Positions 1 to 7,665 of a DNA stretch of 27,266 nt are shown one piece after another. The notes below the pieces were generated by a model. That model did not search any database and was not told where the DNA came from. It saw only the letters and a program-made list of their open reading frames with translations. This DNA is from an uncultured Pseudomonadota bacterium. Its GTDB lineage: Bacteria > Pseudomonadota > Alphaproteobacteria > RF32 > CAG-239. The stretch lies in assembly GCA_949295395.1 (NCBI GenBank), contig CASFLB010000005.1, positions 1 to 27,266 on the forward strand, in the 5' to 3' direction. Every line of letters begins with the position of its first letter. Position 1 is the first letter of the stretch. The position numbers and the translations under genes are program-made.

Positions 1-56
1 AGCAAGCAGCGAAAGACCGCGCGTTCTATAATAAATTTGTCAGACCGCGGAGTTAA
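1..56 (+). CDS. C-terminal tail of an upstream gene (partial)
   Basis: Reading from base 3, the frame is open from the window edge to a TAA at 54-56 and gives a basic C-terminus ending KDRAFYNKFVRPRS. It ends four bases before the start of the first complete gene, whose ribosome binding site (GGAG, 49-52) would lie inside it. That is the usual arrangement in a tight operon. Seventeen codons are too few to assign a family. The same stretch is also open in the frame of the next gene, so this call rests on spacing and residue composition only. Confidence 0.45.
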   Translation, partial: QAAKDRAFYNKFVRPRS

Positions 57-60
57 TGTC

Positions 61-1398
61 ATGTTTCGGGCAATTAACATAGCCAAAATATTGCGAATCA
101 TGCTTGTGCTATTGACAGTCTGCTGTTTGTTGACTGCTTGCTCCGATGAAAGCGGAAATGTCGGCTCTAAAAACAACCCCCTCGGAGATTCTCAAGGGCA
201 AACCGTTGAGGATATTGCTGCCGAACAAAAAAATTGCTGGCAAAGTTCTATTTTGGAAATGATGTATACGCAAATGGGCGTTTTTGCTTTGAGTATGTAT
301 AAGCAAATTTGCAACGGCTCGTTATCGCTGATGCTTCTTGCCTTTTGTATATGGCTTAGTTTTCGCCTTTTGCGTCATGTCAGCTCTTTTCAAGAAGAAA
401 ATATTGCCGAGACATGGACCGAAATTTTAAAACAGCTTTTGCTTTGCTTTGTATGTGGTTTTTTAGCGAACTCATCCGACAATGTTCTTTGGGTTTTAAA
501 TCATGTGATTTTTCCGCTATTTTACGCTTTTCTTGAGTTTGGAAGCCAAATGCTAAACCTTGGAGTGGCTGGCGTGGAGAATCCGTCTTCCTTTGTCTTT
601 TTGGGAGAGAATGTTTCCTTTGACCAATCTATGGCCTGTGTGGCCGGAGAATTAAAAACCAGTACCGATGCTTTTCCTCAAGCTCCCCTTGAGCTGTTAT
701 CTTGTTTGACTTGCACCATAAATGAACGCCTTGGCGCGGGAATGACGGCTGTGTTTTCTTCTCTTCGACAAGGTGGATTTATGACCTTGATTGTCGGCTT
801 TGTCATCTACTGTATCTTTTGGTTTGTAAAAATTTCTTTCATTTTTTACATGGTGGACAGCCTCTTTCGCTTTACAATTATGGTTGGGCTTTTGCCTTTG
901 TTGATTTTATCTTATGCCTTTAAGAGAACACGTTCGCTTTGTCGAAATGGTTTTATTGCCATGATTGCTTCGGCGGCTTATTTGATGATGGTCGCCTTTG
1001 TGATTGCGGTATGTTTGCTTGCTTTACAGACCTTTATGCAGATGCCGGAACTTGGCTTAAACAGCTCGAATCCGGCTGATTATGAAGCTGATTTCAAAAC
1101 ATTCAGCGTTGCGCTTATTTGCTTATTACTCATGGCCTTTCTTTGTGCCTCAACCATGTCGATTGCTAAAGAACTTACCAATGAGTTTGTTGGCAATGCC
1201 GGTAATGACAACTTCCAAAAACAAGCCGGCAAGCTCGTTGCAATGATTGGAAAAGCAATTGTCGGCTGGTTAACAGCCGGTGCCGGTAATCTTTTGATGC
1301 ATGTTGCCACAATTCGTAAAACTGTGGAAAAAATTAATTCTGTTAAAGGAAATATTACCGATAAGATGAACAAACTTGCCGGAAGAGAGAAACAGTGA
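61..1398 (+). CDS. VirB6/TrbL-like polytopic membrane protein with lipobox (paralogue 1 of 3)
   Basis: A 445-residue multi-pass inner-membrane protein. I chose ATG 61 over an in-frame TTG at 37 because GGAG sits 8 bases upstream and the N-terminus becomes a clean lipoprotein signal ending LLTAC (Cys27). About six hydrophobic spans follow, near residues 85-105, 120-137, 150-168, 240-300 (a long double or triple span), 310-335 and 350-370, then a short basic tail. It shares two signatures with the next two genes: W-L-S-F-x-L-L-R-x-V-S-S after the first span, and a late LPLLILSYAFKRTR stretch. This is typical of the VirB6/TrbL family, the inner-membrane channel subunit of type IV secretion systems. 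A lipobox on a polytopic VirB6 is unusual. Family assignment is from topology and shared motifs, without a profile search. Confidence 0.6.
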   Translation: MFRAINIAKILRIMLVLLTVCCLLTACSDESGNVGSKNNPLGDSQGQTVEDIAAEQKNCWQSSILEMMYTQMGVFALSMYKQICNGSLSLMLLAFCIWLSFRLLRHVSSFQEENIAETWTEILKQLLLCFVCGFLANSSDNVLWVLNHVIFPLFYAFLEFGSQMLNLGVAGVENPSSFVFLGENVSFDQSMACVAGELKTSTDAFPQAPLELLSCLTCTINERLGAGMTAVFSSLRQGGFMTLIVGFVIYCIFWFVKISFIFYMVDSLFRFTIMVGLLPLLILSYAFKRTRSLCRNGFIAMIASAAYLMMVAFVIAVCLLALQTFMQMPELGLNSSNPADYEADFKTFSVALICLLLMAFLCASTMSIAKELTNEFVGNAGNDNFQKQAGKLVAMIGKAIVGWLTAGAGNLLMHVATIRKTVEKINSVKGNITDKMNKLAGREKQ

Positions 1399-3323
1399 TG
1401 ATGCGTAACAGAGGTTCGACATATTCTCCATTTTCTAAAAGTCTAACATGGCTTGTGGTCTTGCTTTTGTTTGGCGTTTTCTATACTTTTGGCTTTTCTT
1501 CCGTTGCTTTAGCCGCTGATAATGCCGTTTGCCATGTTGCTGATATGCAAGAAAAATATCAGTCATCTTGCTATTCGTGTCTGATTGTTAAAACGCTATT
1601 GGAACAATTTATGACTGTCGGCACCAAAACTTATGCCCTTTGTTCCGAGGCCGGCGTTAAAATCTTGGTTCTTGCGTCATGCCTTTGGATTGCTTTCTTT
1701 GTGTTGAAAAATGTTTCTTCTCTTGCCAATGTTGAACCTGTTTCAATGATTAATACGCTTCTTACACAGCTTTTTAAAATCGGTGTGGCTTATATTATCA
1801 TTGTTTCCGGAACAAATACATTTATTAATTATGTTGTGAATCCGATTTTAGCGACCGGTGCCGATTATGGCCTCGCAATTATTGATGGCGTCAGCGAGAC
1901 TCTAAATATGCAAGCCAGCGGAAAATATAATTATGAAGGGGAGAGTCTTTTTTCAACTGATGTTATGAATAAAATTCTTGGCCTTGCCGAAGGAATCGAC
2001 CGCGTAGTTTCGACCAACCTTGTTATCGGGCACGCACTTACCTGCCATTCTGTTAATGCCGGTGTGTGGATATTTGATTTATGGGTTATAACTATTACTA
2101 TTCCGGATATATGGATTTGGCTTTGCGGTGCGGTTATTTGGATTTTTGGCTTTATGATGACATTGGGGGTCTGCTATTATCTTCTTGATTTGTCGTTCAA
2201 AGTCGGAATTTCAATTATTTTATTCCCTATTACCATGGGGCTTTGGCCTTTTTCAACAACCTCGGATAAAGTTATTTCTTGCGTGCGGACTATTCTTAAA
2301 TCGGCTGCTATTTTTGCTTTTCTCGCCATTACAACAAGTTATGGTATGACCCTTATCAGCACGGCTTTACGAGATATCTCTGAATTTTATGACCGAATCG
2401 AAAACGGTGATTCGCAATGGATTTCTGAAACTTTTGATATTACCGGTTCCTTCTTTCTTGTTTTTGTTTTTGCCTATTTTTATGCTTTCTTGCTTATCAG
2501 CAAAACGATTTCCTCTTATGTCAATAAGTTCTTCAGCGGAGGGATTTTATCCGGTGCCAACCCGATGCATAATCGCGCTACCCAAGCAACCGATATGGCC
2601 AAAAGGCCAGTTGTGGCTACAGCTTCTTACGCTAAAGATGTGGCTCGGGAACAAGGTGGTCGTGCGGTTAAAGGAGTCGGTAAAGGAGTCGGCATGGCCG
2701 GAAAGGGTATGGCTCAAGGCGGTAAGAGCATGATGAATGCCGGTAAAGCGATGTCTTCTTCCGGATTGGGGGCTATTGCCGGTGTGCCTCTTATGGCCTT
2801 AGGTGCGGTGGTTGCCGGTACGGGTTATGCCACGCAGGCTGCCGGAAAAGTTACCGAAAAAACCGGTTCAATGCTTAAAAAGTCTAAGGATAAGCCAAAT
2901 AAAGGTGGTAAGGATAAAGATAAAGATAAGGATAAGGATAAAAACACGAACAACGATAAAGACACCGAGAATAAACCATCAAATAATCCTGACAACGAAA
3001 GTAACAACAGTAGCGGTAATAACGGTGGTAACAACGGTAGCAATAATAACGACAGCGGTAATAACGGCGGGGACAACCGTGGCAGCGGCAATGATGGCGG
3101 GAATAACGGCAATAACGGCGGCGGGAACAATGGCGGCGGCAACAACGGCGGCGGCAATGATGGCGGGAATAACGGCAATAACGGCGCCGGGAACAATAAC
3201 GATGGTTACAATCGTAGCAATCGAAACAACAATAATTCCTCTGATCGGGGTCCAACTAACACCAACCGTAATGATTCCTCTAATCATTCTGGAAATTCAA
3301 GAACCAATACTTCACAGGGATAA
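1398..3323 (+). CDS. VirB6/TrbL-like membrane protein with Lys/Asp and Asn/Gly low-complexity tail (paralogue 2 of 3)
   Basis: A 641-residue protein. Its ATG overlaps the preceding stop by one base (TGATG), which implies translational coupling; ATG 1401 is an alternative start, and GGAAGAGAG at 1381-1389 is the likely ribosome binding site. A signal peptide (cleavage near AVALA|AD) precedes a CxxC at residues 58-61. A membrane block of about six or seven spans (roughly residues 85-390) carries the shared W-I-A-F-x-V-L-K-x-V-S-S and VVNPI motifs. After residue 400 comes a Gly/Ala/Met/Lys-rich amphipathic stretch, then alternating Lys-Asp (about 505-515) and a long Asn/Gly tail to the end. The core fits VirB6/TrbL. 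The polar tail is not part of that family and may be flexible cytoplasmic or periplasmic sequence; its side of the membrane cannot be told here. Confidence 0.6.
   Translation: MMRNRGSTYSPFSKSLTWLVVLLLFGVFYTFGFSSVALAADNAVCHVADMQEKYQSSCYSCLIVKTLLEQFMTVGTKTYALCSEAGVKILVLASCLWIAFFVLKNVSSLANVEPVSMINTLLTQLFKIGVAYIIIVSGTNTFINYVVNPILATGADYGLAIIDGVSETLNMQASGKYNYEGESLFSTDVMNKILGLAEGIDRVVSTNLVIGHALTCHSVNAGVWIFDLWVITITIPDIWIWLCGAVIWIFGFMMTLGVCYYLLDLSFKVGISIILFPITMGLWPFSTTSDKVISCVRTILKSAAIFAFLAITTSYGMTLISTALRDISEFYDRIENGDSQWISETFDITGSFFLVFVFAYFYAFLLISKTISSYVNKFFSGGILSGANPMHNRATQATDMAKRPVVATASYAKDVAREQGGRAVKGVGKGVGMAGKGMAQGGKSMMNAGKAMSSSGLGAIAGVPLMALGAVVAGTGYATQAAGKVTEKTGSMLKKSKDKPNKGGKDKDKDKDKDKNTNNDKDTENKPSNNPDNESNNSSGNNGGNNGSNNNDSGNNGGDNRGSGNDGGNNGNNGGGNNGGGNNGGGNDGGNNGNNGAGNNNDGYNRSNRNNNNSSDRGPTNTNRNDSSNHSGNSRTNTSQG
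2913..2942 (+). repeat. Five tandem GATAA(A/G) hexamers encoding Lys-Asp
   Basis: Five consecutive 6-bp units (GATAAA, GATAAA, GATAAG, GATAAG, GATAAA) lie in frame and encode alternating Asp-Lys in the tail of the second VirB6-like protein. Unit gain or loss would change length without shifting frame. Confidence 0.85.
3085..3196 (+). repeat. Near-perfect direct repeat in the Asn/Gly tail (66-bp period)
   Basis: About 46 bases beginning GCGGCAATGATGG at 3085 recur at 3151 with a single G/C difference, an offset of 66 bp (22 codons). The repeat lies inside a longer AAC/GGC/GGT-rich stretch (about 3000-3230) encoding Asn and Gly. It is in frame and probably grew by slippage or unequal recombination. 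Confidence 0.8.
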
Positions 3324-3385
3324 AATATTCGTTTTATTAAATTTTGGGCAACATTTGTTGACTATACTTAAGAAAAAAGGAAAAA

Positions 3386-6300
3386 ATGGGACAACGAAAC
3401 GCAACATATTTTAACAAAAAAACAGCACTTTTCTTTAAGTTCTTTGTTTTGTGCTGGGTTTTGTGTTGCCCTTTTTTGGCTCAAGCCGGAAATTATACCA
3501 ATTGCATTCCAAGCGCCGCTAACGGAAAATACACGACAGAATGCCCGAACGGACAATTATCGAGAAACGATATTAATGTTCAATGTGTTCGAAACCAAAA
3601 TCAGAACTCGTGCCTTAATACCATGCCGGTTGCCGGAAGTGTTGCTCGTATTCCCGAGGACGTTTGTTATCGTAATGCCGGGTGGAGTAAAAAAAGAAAT
3701 CACAATGGAATCGATTATGCGGCCGGAAGAGGAACGCCGGTTGTGGCTGCGGCCGATGGAGTGGCTACGGTTAACAATTGTGTGAGTGGTGGTGGTCGCA
3801 CCGTTATTATTACCCATAAAAAGGCATCCTCGTCTTCTGACGGTCTTGATATTGTCAATAATGATTCTGCCGGTTCTTACACAACGATTTATATGCACCT
3901 TGCCTCTATTAATGTTTCAAACGGAACACAAGTCAAAAAAGGTCAACAAATCGGAACGGTCGGCGGATCCTCTTGCTCTAATGGTCGAATCGTGGAAAAT
4001 GCCTATGGTGATCACCTTCATTTTGAAATGCGCGATGGTAGCGGCGGCGTAGGAAAAGGAAGTGTTCTTGATCCTTTATGCAGTGATATTCAATCATTGT
4101 GTGAACCTCAATCTTCTAATATGTTTTATCAAGACGTCTCGACTTCAGGCTATTCTCCATTTCAATGCCGCAATTGCGGAACGAATCCGGCCGCTTGTCA
4201 AAATACCGGCAACAACGACTATTCTTATATTCCTTCCGATCCAATCGCCGACTCTTCTTCCGGAAGTTTAGCTAGCGGGTGGGACAATTCCGGCGCTATG
4301 ACCACCGCTCAGCAAATTGCAACTCCAAGCGATGGAAAATGCGCTGTGGCTGATTATCGCAGCACCTTTGATACCTGTCTCTTTTGTGATATCTTCAAAA
4401 TCCTTTTTAATACGGCCTCTCGAATCGCCAAAATGGCCTATGATACCTTGGCTCATAGTGTTGCCGTTCTTGTGCTGGTCGGTACGGCTCTTTGGTTGGC
4501 TTTCCTTGTCTTAAAACAGGTTTCTTCTTTGGAAACAAAAGATCCTCGTAATCTTGTCAAAGAAATTGTTAATCAGCTTTTTGTGGTTTTGGTGGTTGAA
4601 TTTTTCTTACTTGGCTCAAACAGCGTTGACTTTATGAATTTGGTTGTTAATCCTATTTTCCAGACCGGAATGAACCTTGCTAATATTTCAATAGCTGATT
4701 CTGCCGGAAACACCTGCAACGCTGAAGCTACCGCCGGTATTATTGAGGATGGTGGACTTCCGGCTTCTATTGGAACAAGTATTGTCTGTGTGGTTGACGC
4801 TATTCAAAATCGTTTGGCTGATGTTATCGCCGTTGGCTCTACCTCGATGTGTGTCGGCGTTTTTGTTGAATCTTGGCGTCAAATTCCTATCTTACCTCAT
4901 TTTGGCTATTTGTTATCCGGTATTGTCATTTGGATTTTTGGCTGGCTTATGCTTCTTATTTATCCTTGGCTTTTGATTGATGCCCTACTACAACTTTGTT
5001 TAGCCGTTATGTTCTTACCTATTGCTATCGGATCTTATGCCTTTAAATATACGCGGCAGATGTTTGTCGGAAAAGTTTGGGGCGCGTTTATGTCCGCTAT
5101 GTTTATGTTTGTCTTCCTTGCGCTGATTATTGCTATTCTTATTATGGCTATTGATCTTACCCTTGGTGATGCCTTTAATAAAACCCTGACGGAAAGCGGA
5201 AACACTCTTGCTTTTACGACCATTCTGCAAAATATTGGTTGGTGGACGGTTAACTTCCTTAAAATCGTGTTCACCTTATTCTTAGGATATGCCGTTTTAG
5301 GAGAGGCTCAAACCTTTGCAAAAGAATTTGCCAGCGGAATCGGGGCCAGCGGAGGCATCAGTCTCCCCGGAGGCAAGTCAAGCATCGGCCAAAGAGTGGG
5401 TACTCTCTTTAACAGCGGACTTAAAGGGACGGCTCTCGGCACCGCCAATCTCGGTAAAAAGGCTCTCAAAGCCCCTATGCCGTTGCTTAAAGAAAAGTTT
5501 AATGACTTTAAAGTGGCTCGCCAAAAGAAAAAAATGGATAAGCGGCAACAACAATTTAAGGATAAAGGAACAACCAATAAGGATGGCTCCGTTTCTTATA
5601 CGAATCGTTGGGGGCGTAAATTTACGCAAACGAAAGATGGCTATTCTTATAAGACAATTTTTGGACGAACCGTTACCAAGAGTGTCACACAAAATAACAA
5701 TGGAACTTCTGTGGTCACTAAAGAACGTGTTAACCGTGATGGTTCAAAAACAACGGTATCTAATGACGGATATATTCAACGTACGATTAAAACAGATACG
5801 CATGGCCAAAAGAGTGAGCAATTCACCATGGTTGCCGCTGCCGGACGTTCTTTGATTAAGCCTGATGGTTCTCTCAATCAAATCGCTATTAATAATATTA
5901 CACAAAATTCTGGCTTTGCCCCTGAAGAAGTGCAAGAAGCTTTGATGCACCAAATGATGCGTGAACGCTTTGCTGAGTTTGATGCCGTCATGGCAAATAC
6001 CCAAACCTTGTCAAAATCTGTTCAAAGCGGCGTCGATAAACAAGGCAACAAATTCTTTAGTGTTTCAACTCAAAATGCCGATGGTTCAAAATCCGTTATG
6101 ACCATGACCTTTAATAAAAAGGGGAATCGAGCCATGACGAGTTGGGAGCGCGTTGATAAAAACGGAAAAGCCATTAAAAAATCTTCCGATGGTATTCTTA
6201 ACCGGCAAGAACGCTACTCTTATAACAAAGACGGCACAATTAACAATAACACCGTTGATGTCCGCTACTCCGCGACAAAATATTATACAGAGACTCGCGG

Positions 6301-6439
6301 CAAAGTTGTTGACAGTAATGGCAAAGTTGCTCGTGGCGTGCCAATTGAAGATTCTCTCTTTACCGAAGAAGACCTTCAAGAGTTCGGTCAACAAGTTGCC
6401 CAAGAAGGTTCTCCGAAGCCTTTGTCAGGTTTTAAATAA
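3386..6439 (+). CDS. M23 (LytM) peptidase fused to VirB6/TrbL-like membrane domain with Asp-Gly-Ser-rich tail (paralogue 3 of 3)
   Basis: A 1017-residue multidomain protein; start ATG 3386 follows AAAAAAGGAAAAA. Order: signal peptide (cleavage near LAQA34|G), a Cys-rich linker, then an M23 metallopeptidase domain (about 95-220). That domain has the metal and catalytic pattern intact: HNGID (H106, D110), MHL (H171) and HLHFE (H210, H212). A Cys-rich linker follows, then CLFC (331-334), then a VirB6-like block (about 345-655). The block shares W-L-A-F-x-V-L-K-x-V-S-S, VVNPIF and an LPIAIGSYAFKYTR stretch with the two preceding genes. The tail (about 660-1017) is hydrophilic, with repeated (K/R)-D-G-S/T units. 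The M23 part should cut peptidoglycan cross-links in the periplasm, making room for the machine that the membrane part belongs to. Role is inferred; the domain order is seen directly. Confidence 0.75.
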   Translation: MGQRNATYFNKKTALFFKFFVLCWVLCCPFLAQAGNYTNCIPSAANGKYTTECPNGQLSRNDINVQCVRNQNQNSCLNTMPVAGSVARIPEDVCYRNAGWSKKRNHNGIDYAAGRGTPVVAAADGVATVNNCVSGGGRTVIITHKKASSSSDGLDIVNNDSAGSYTTIYMHLASINVSNGTQVKKGQQIGTVGGSSCSNGRIVENAYGDHLHFEMRDGSGGVGKGSVLDPLCSDIQSLCEPQSSNMFYQDVSTSGYSPFQCRNCGTNPAACQNTGNNDYSYIPSDPIADSSSGSLASGWDNSGAMTTAQQIATPSDGKCAVADYRSTFDTCLFCDIFKILFNTASRIAKMAYDTLAHSVAVLVLVGTALWLAFLVLKQVSSLETKDPRNLVKEIVNQLFVVLVVEFFLLGSNSVDFMNLVVNPIFQTGMNLANISIADSAGNTCNAEATAGIIEDGGLPASIGTSIVCVVDAIQNRLADVIAVGSTSMCVGVFVESWRQIPILPHFGYLLSGIVIWIFGWLMLLIYPWLLIDALLQLCLAVMFLPIAIGSYAFKYTRQMFVGKVWGAFMSAMFMFVFLALIIAILIMAIDLTLGDAFNKTLTESGNTLAFTTILQNIGWWTVNFLKIVFTLFLGYAVLGEAQTFAKEFASGIGASGGISLPGGKSSIGQRVGTLFNSGLKGTALGTANLGKKALKAPMPLLKEKFNDFKVARQKKKMDKRQQQFKDKGTTNKDGSVSYTNRWGRKFTQTKDGYSYKTIFGRTVTKSVTQNNNGTSVVTKERVNRDGSKTTVSNDGYIQRTIKTDTHGQKSEQFTMVAAAGRSLIKPDGSLNQIAINNITQNSGFAPEEVQEALMHQMMRERFAEFDAVMANTQTLSKSVQSGVDKQGNKFFSVSTQNADGSKSVMTMTFNKKGNRAMTSWERVDKNGKAIKKSSDGILNRQERYSYNKDGTINNNTVDVRYSATKYYTETRGKVVDSNGKVARGVPIEDSLFTEEDLQEFGQQVAQEGSPKPLSGFK

Positions 6440-6520
6440 AAAAATTCCAATTTGTACACATATTGTCTTTTTTGGACTATATTTTCTTGATTTTTTTTAT
6501 TCTCTGATTATTATTAGGGT

Positions 6521-6546
6521 AGTTATTCTTTAATAATAACTTTTTT
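6521..6546 (+). terminator. Probable AT-rich rho-independent terminator after the VirB6-like genes
   Basis: A 7-bp stem AGTTATT/AATAACT (6521-6527 with 6535-6541) and a 7-base loop are followed by a run of six T. All pairs but one are A-T, so it is weak. It lies between the third VirB6-like gene and the regulator and could instead be an operator. Confidence 0.4.
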
Positions 6547-6569
6547 ATTAATAGATGAGGTATATCACT

Positions 6570-7541
6570 ATGGAAGAAATTATTTTCCCGAATCAGATTA
6601 GAATGTACAGAAGGCTTCGTGGCCGCTCCATGCAGGAACTTGCCGATCATCTTTCCGTTAGTCTTTCCGCTATTTCTAAAATTGAAAAAGGCTATCGTCG
6701 TGTTGATCAGGAGCAATTGGTTCGTGTTGCTGAGTTTTTAGATTGTCCGCTTCAGGATTTGTTTGTTAACGAGCAAAATTCTCAACTCGAGGTCGTTCAA
6801 TCTTGGCGCCGCGAACAAGAAAGACGTAATAAGATTAATGAAAAAAGCGGCTTAAAGACTCTTGGTGCCGGTTTGCGTCAAATCCGCAATGAAAAGAATC
6901 TTACACTTATTGAAGTTGCCGAAAGTTCTGATATGACCTTGTCTGTTTACCATCGTATTGAAATGGGACAAAGAGAAGTTTCTGATAAGGAATTTAAAAA
7001 TATTTCAAAAGCTCTTAGCATGACGCCTGAACAGCTTAAAGAAGAGATTAAAAGTCTTGATGAAAAGGGCTTATTGGAAGAAATTATTCAGCGCAATGAT
7101 TCAAAATACAAGCTTTTGTCAACACCTCGCGGAGCAATTTCTTCGTTTGTTAGCACCTCTCAAGATACTCAAAAAGTTTCTGTATATGGTACGGCTGGCA
7201 AAGACGGTGATGTTGTGATTGATTTTGATAATGAAACCAAGAAGGTTTCTTGTCCGCCTCAACTTGTTGGCAAAAAAGATGTTTATGCCATTAACTTGTC
7301 AACCAGACGTTTGGGCTCTTTGTTGCCGGCTCGCTCGATTTTGTTTGCTAATCCAAACGATGTTGTTAGCGTCGGAGATATCGCCATTTATTACACCAGT
7401 GAAAAAGAAGCTAAAATTTTGAGCATTCGCGAAGATGAGAATGGTGAGCTTTATGGGCTGCGTTGGAATCCGGACGAACGGACTAAAATCGGTAATGATG
7501 ACCTTAATAAGGCTCATAAAATCGTTGCGATTTATCTTTAA
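6570..7541 (+). CDS. Tandem-HTH (XRE/Cro-CI type) transcriptional regulator with degenerate S24-like C-terminal domain
   Basis: A 323-residue regulator. ATG 6570 is preferred over ATG 6555 because GAGGT lies 8 bases before it. Two separate XRE-type helix-turn-helix domains are visible. The first (about residues 4-65) contains MQELADHLSVSLSAISKIEKG; the second (about 95-155) contains LTLIEVAESSDMTLSVYHRIE. The C-terminal part (about 198-323) has the layout of LexA/CI-type S24 domains (VYGTAGKDG, then VGDIAIYY, AKILSI, LRWNPDE). It lacks the usual Gly-Asp-Ser-Met-x-Pro, so self-cleavage is doubtful and the domain may serve for dimerisation or ligand sensing. Placement between the VirB6-like genes and the repeat-protein genes suggests local control of this cluster. 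DNA targets are unknown. Confidence 0.7.
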   Translation: MEEIIFPNQIRMYRRLRGRSMQELADHLSVSLSAISKIEKGYRRVDQEQLVRVAEFLDCPLQDLFVNEQNSQLEVVQSWRREQERRNKINEKSGLKTLGAGLRQIRNEKNLTLIEVAESSDMTLSVYHRIEMGQREVSDKEFKNISKALSMTPEQLKEEIKSLDEKGLLEEIIQRNDSKYKLLSTPRGAISSFVSTSQDTQKVSVYGTAGKDGDVVIDFDNETKKVSCPPQLVGKKDVYAINLSTRRLGSLLPARSILFANPNDVVSVGDIAIYYTSEKEAKILSIREDENGELYGLRWNPDERTKIGNDDLNKAHKIVAIYL

Positions 7542-7557
7542 TTTAATTTTTTTCAAA

Positions 7558-7585
7558 AAACTCTGCTTTAAGCAGAGTTTTTTTT
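7558..7585 (+). terminator. Rho-independent terminator of the regulator gene
   Basis: A perfect 9-bp stem AAACTCTGC/GCAGAGTTT with loop TTTAA is followed by a run of eight T ending at 7585. It lies 16 bases after the regulator stop, so the regulator transcript ends here and the next gene needs its own promoter. Confidence 0.9.
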
Positions 7586-7665
7586 GTATTTATTAACCTG
7601 TAATTTACGAGATTGCGCTATTCTTTTGGCGTAATTTGATTTTGTGTTTTGTCGGGCGAGTTAAA

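Noticed and set aside
37..60. TTG 37 as start of the first VirB6-like gene
   Set aside because: It would add eight residues before a well-formed lipoprotein signal; ATG 61 has GGAG at the right spacing.
2803..3414. Long overlapping open frames on both strands across the Asn/Gly tail (up to 203 residues)
   Set aside because: They follow from the low-complexity repeat, which is stop-poor in every frame. Their products are monotonous (Thr/Ala/Ile, Pro/Leu or Arg/Tyr/Cys), and the + strand frame in the VirB6-like gene explains the region.
5316..5855. A 179-residue overlapping + frame in the M23-VirB6 gene
   Set aside because: It has no ribosome binding site or recognisable domain, and lies wholly inside a frame with clear family motifs.
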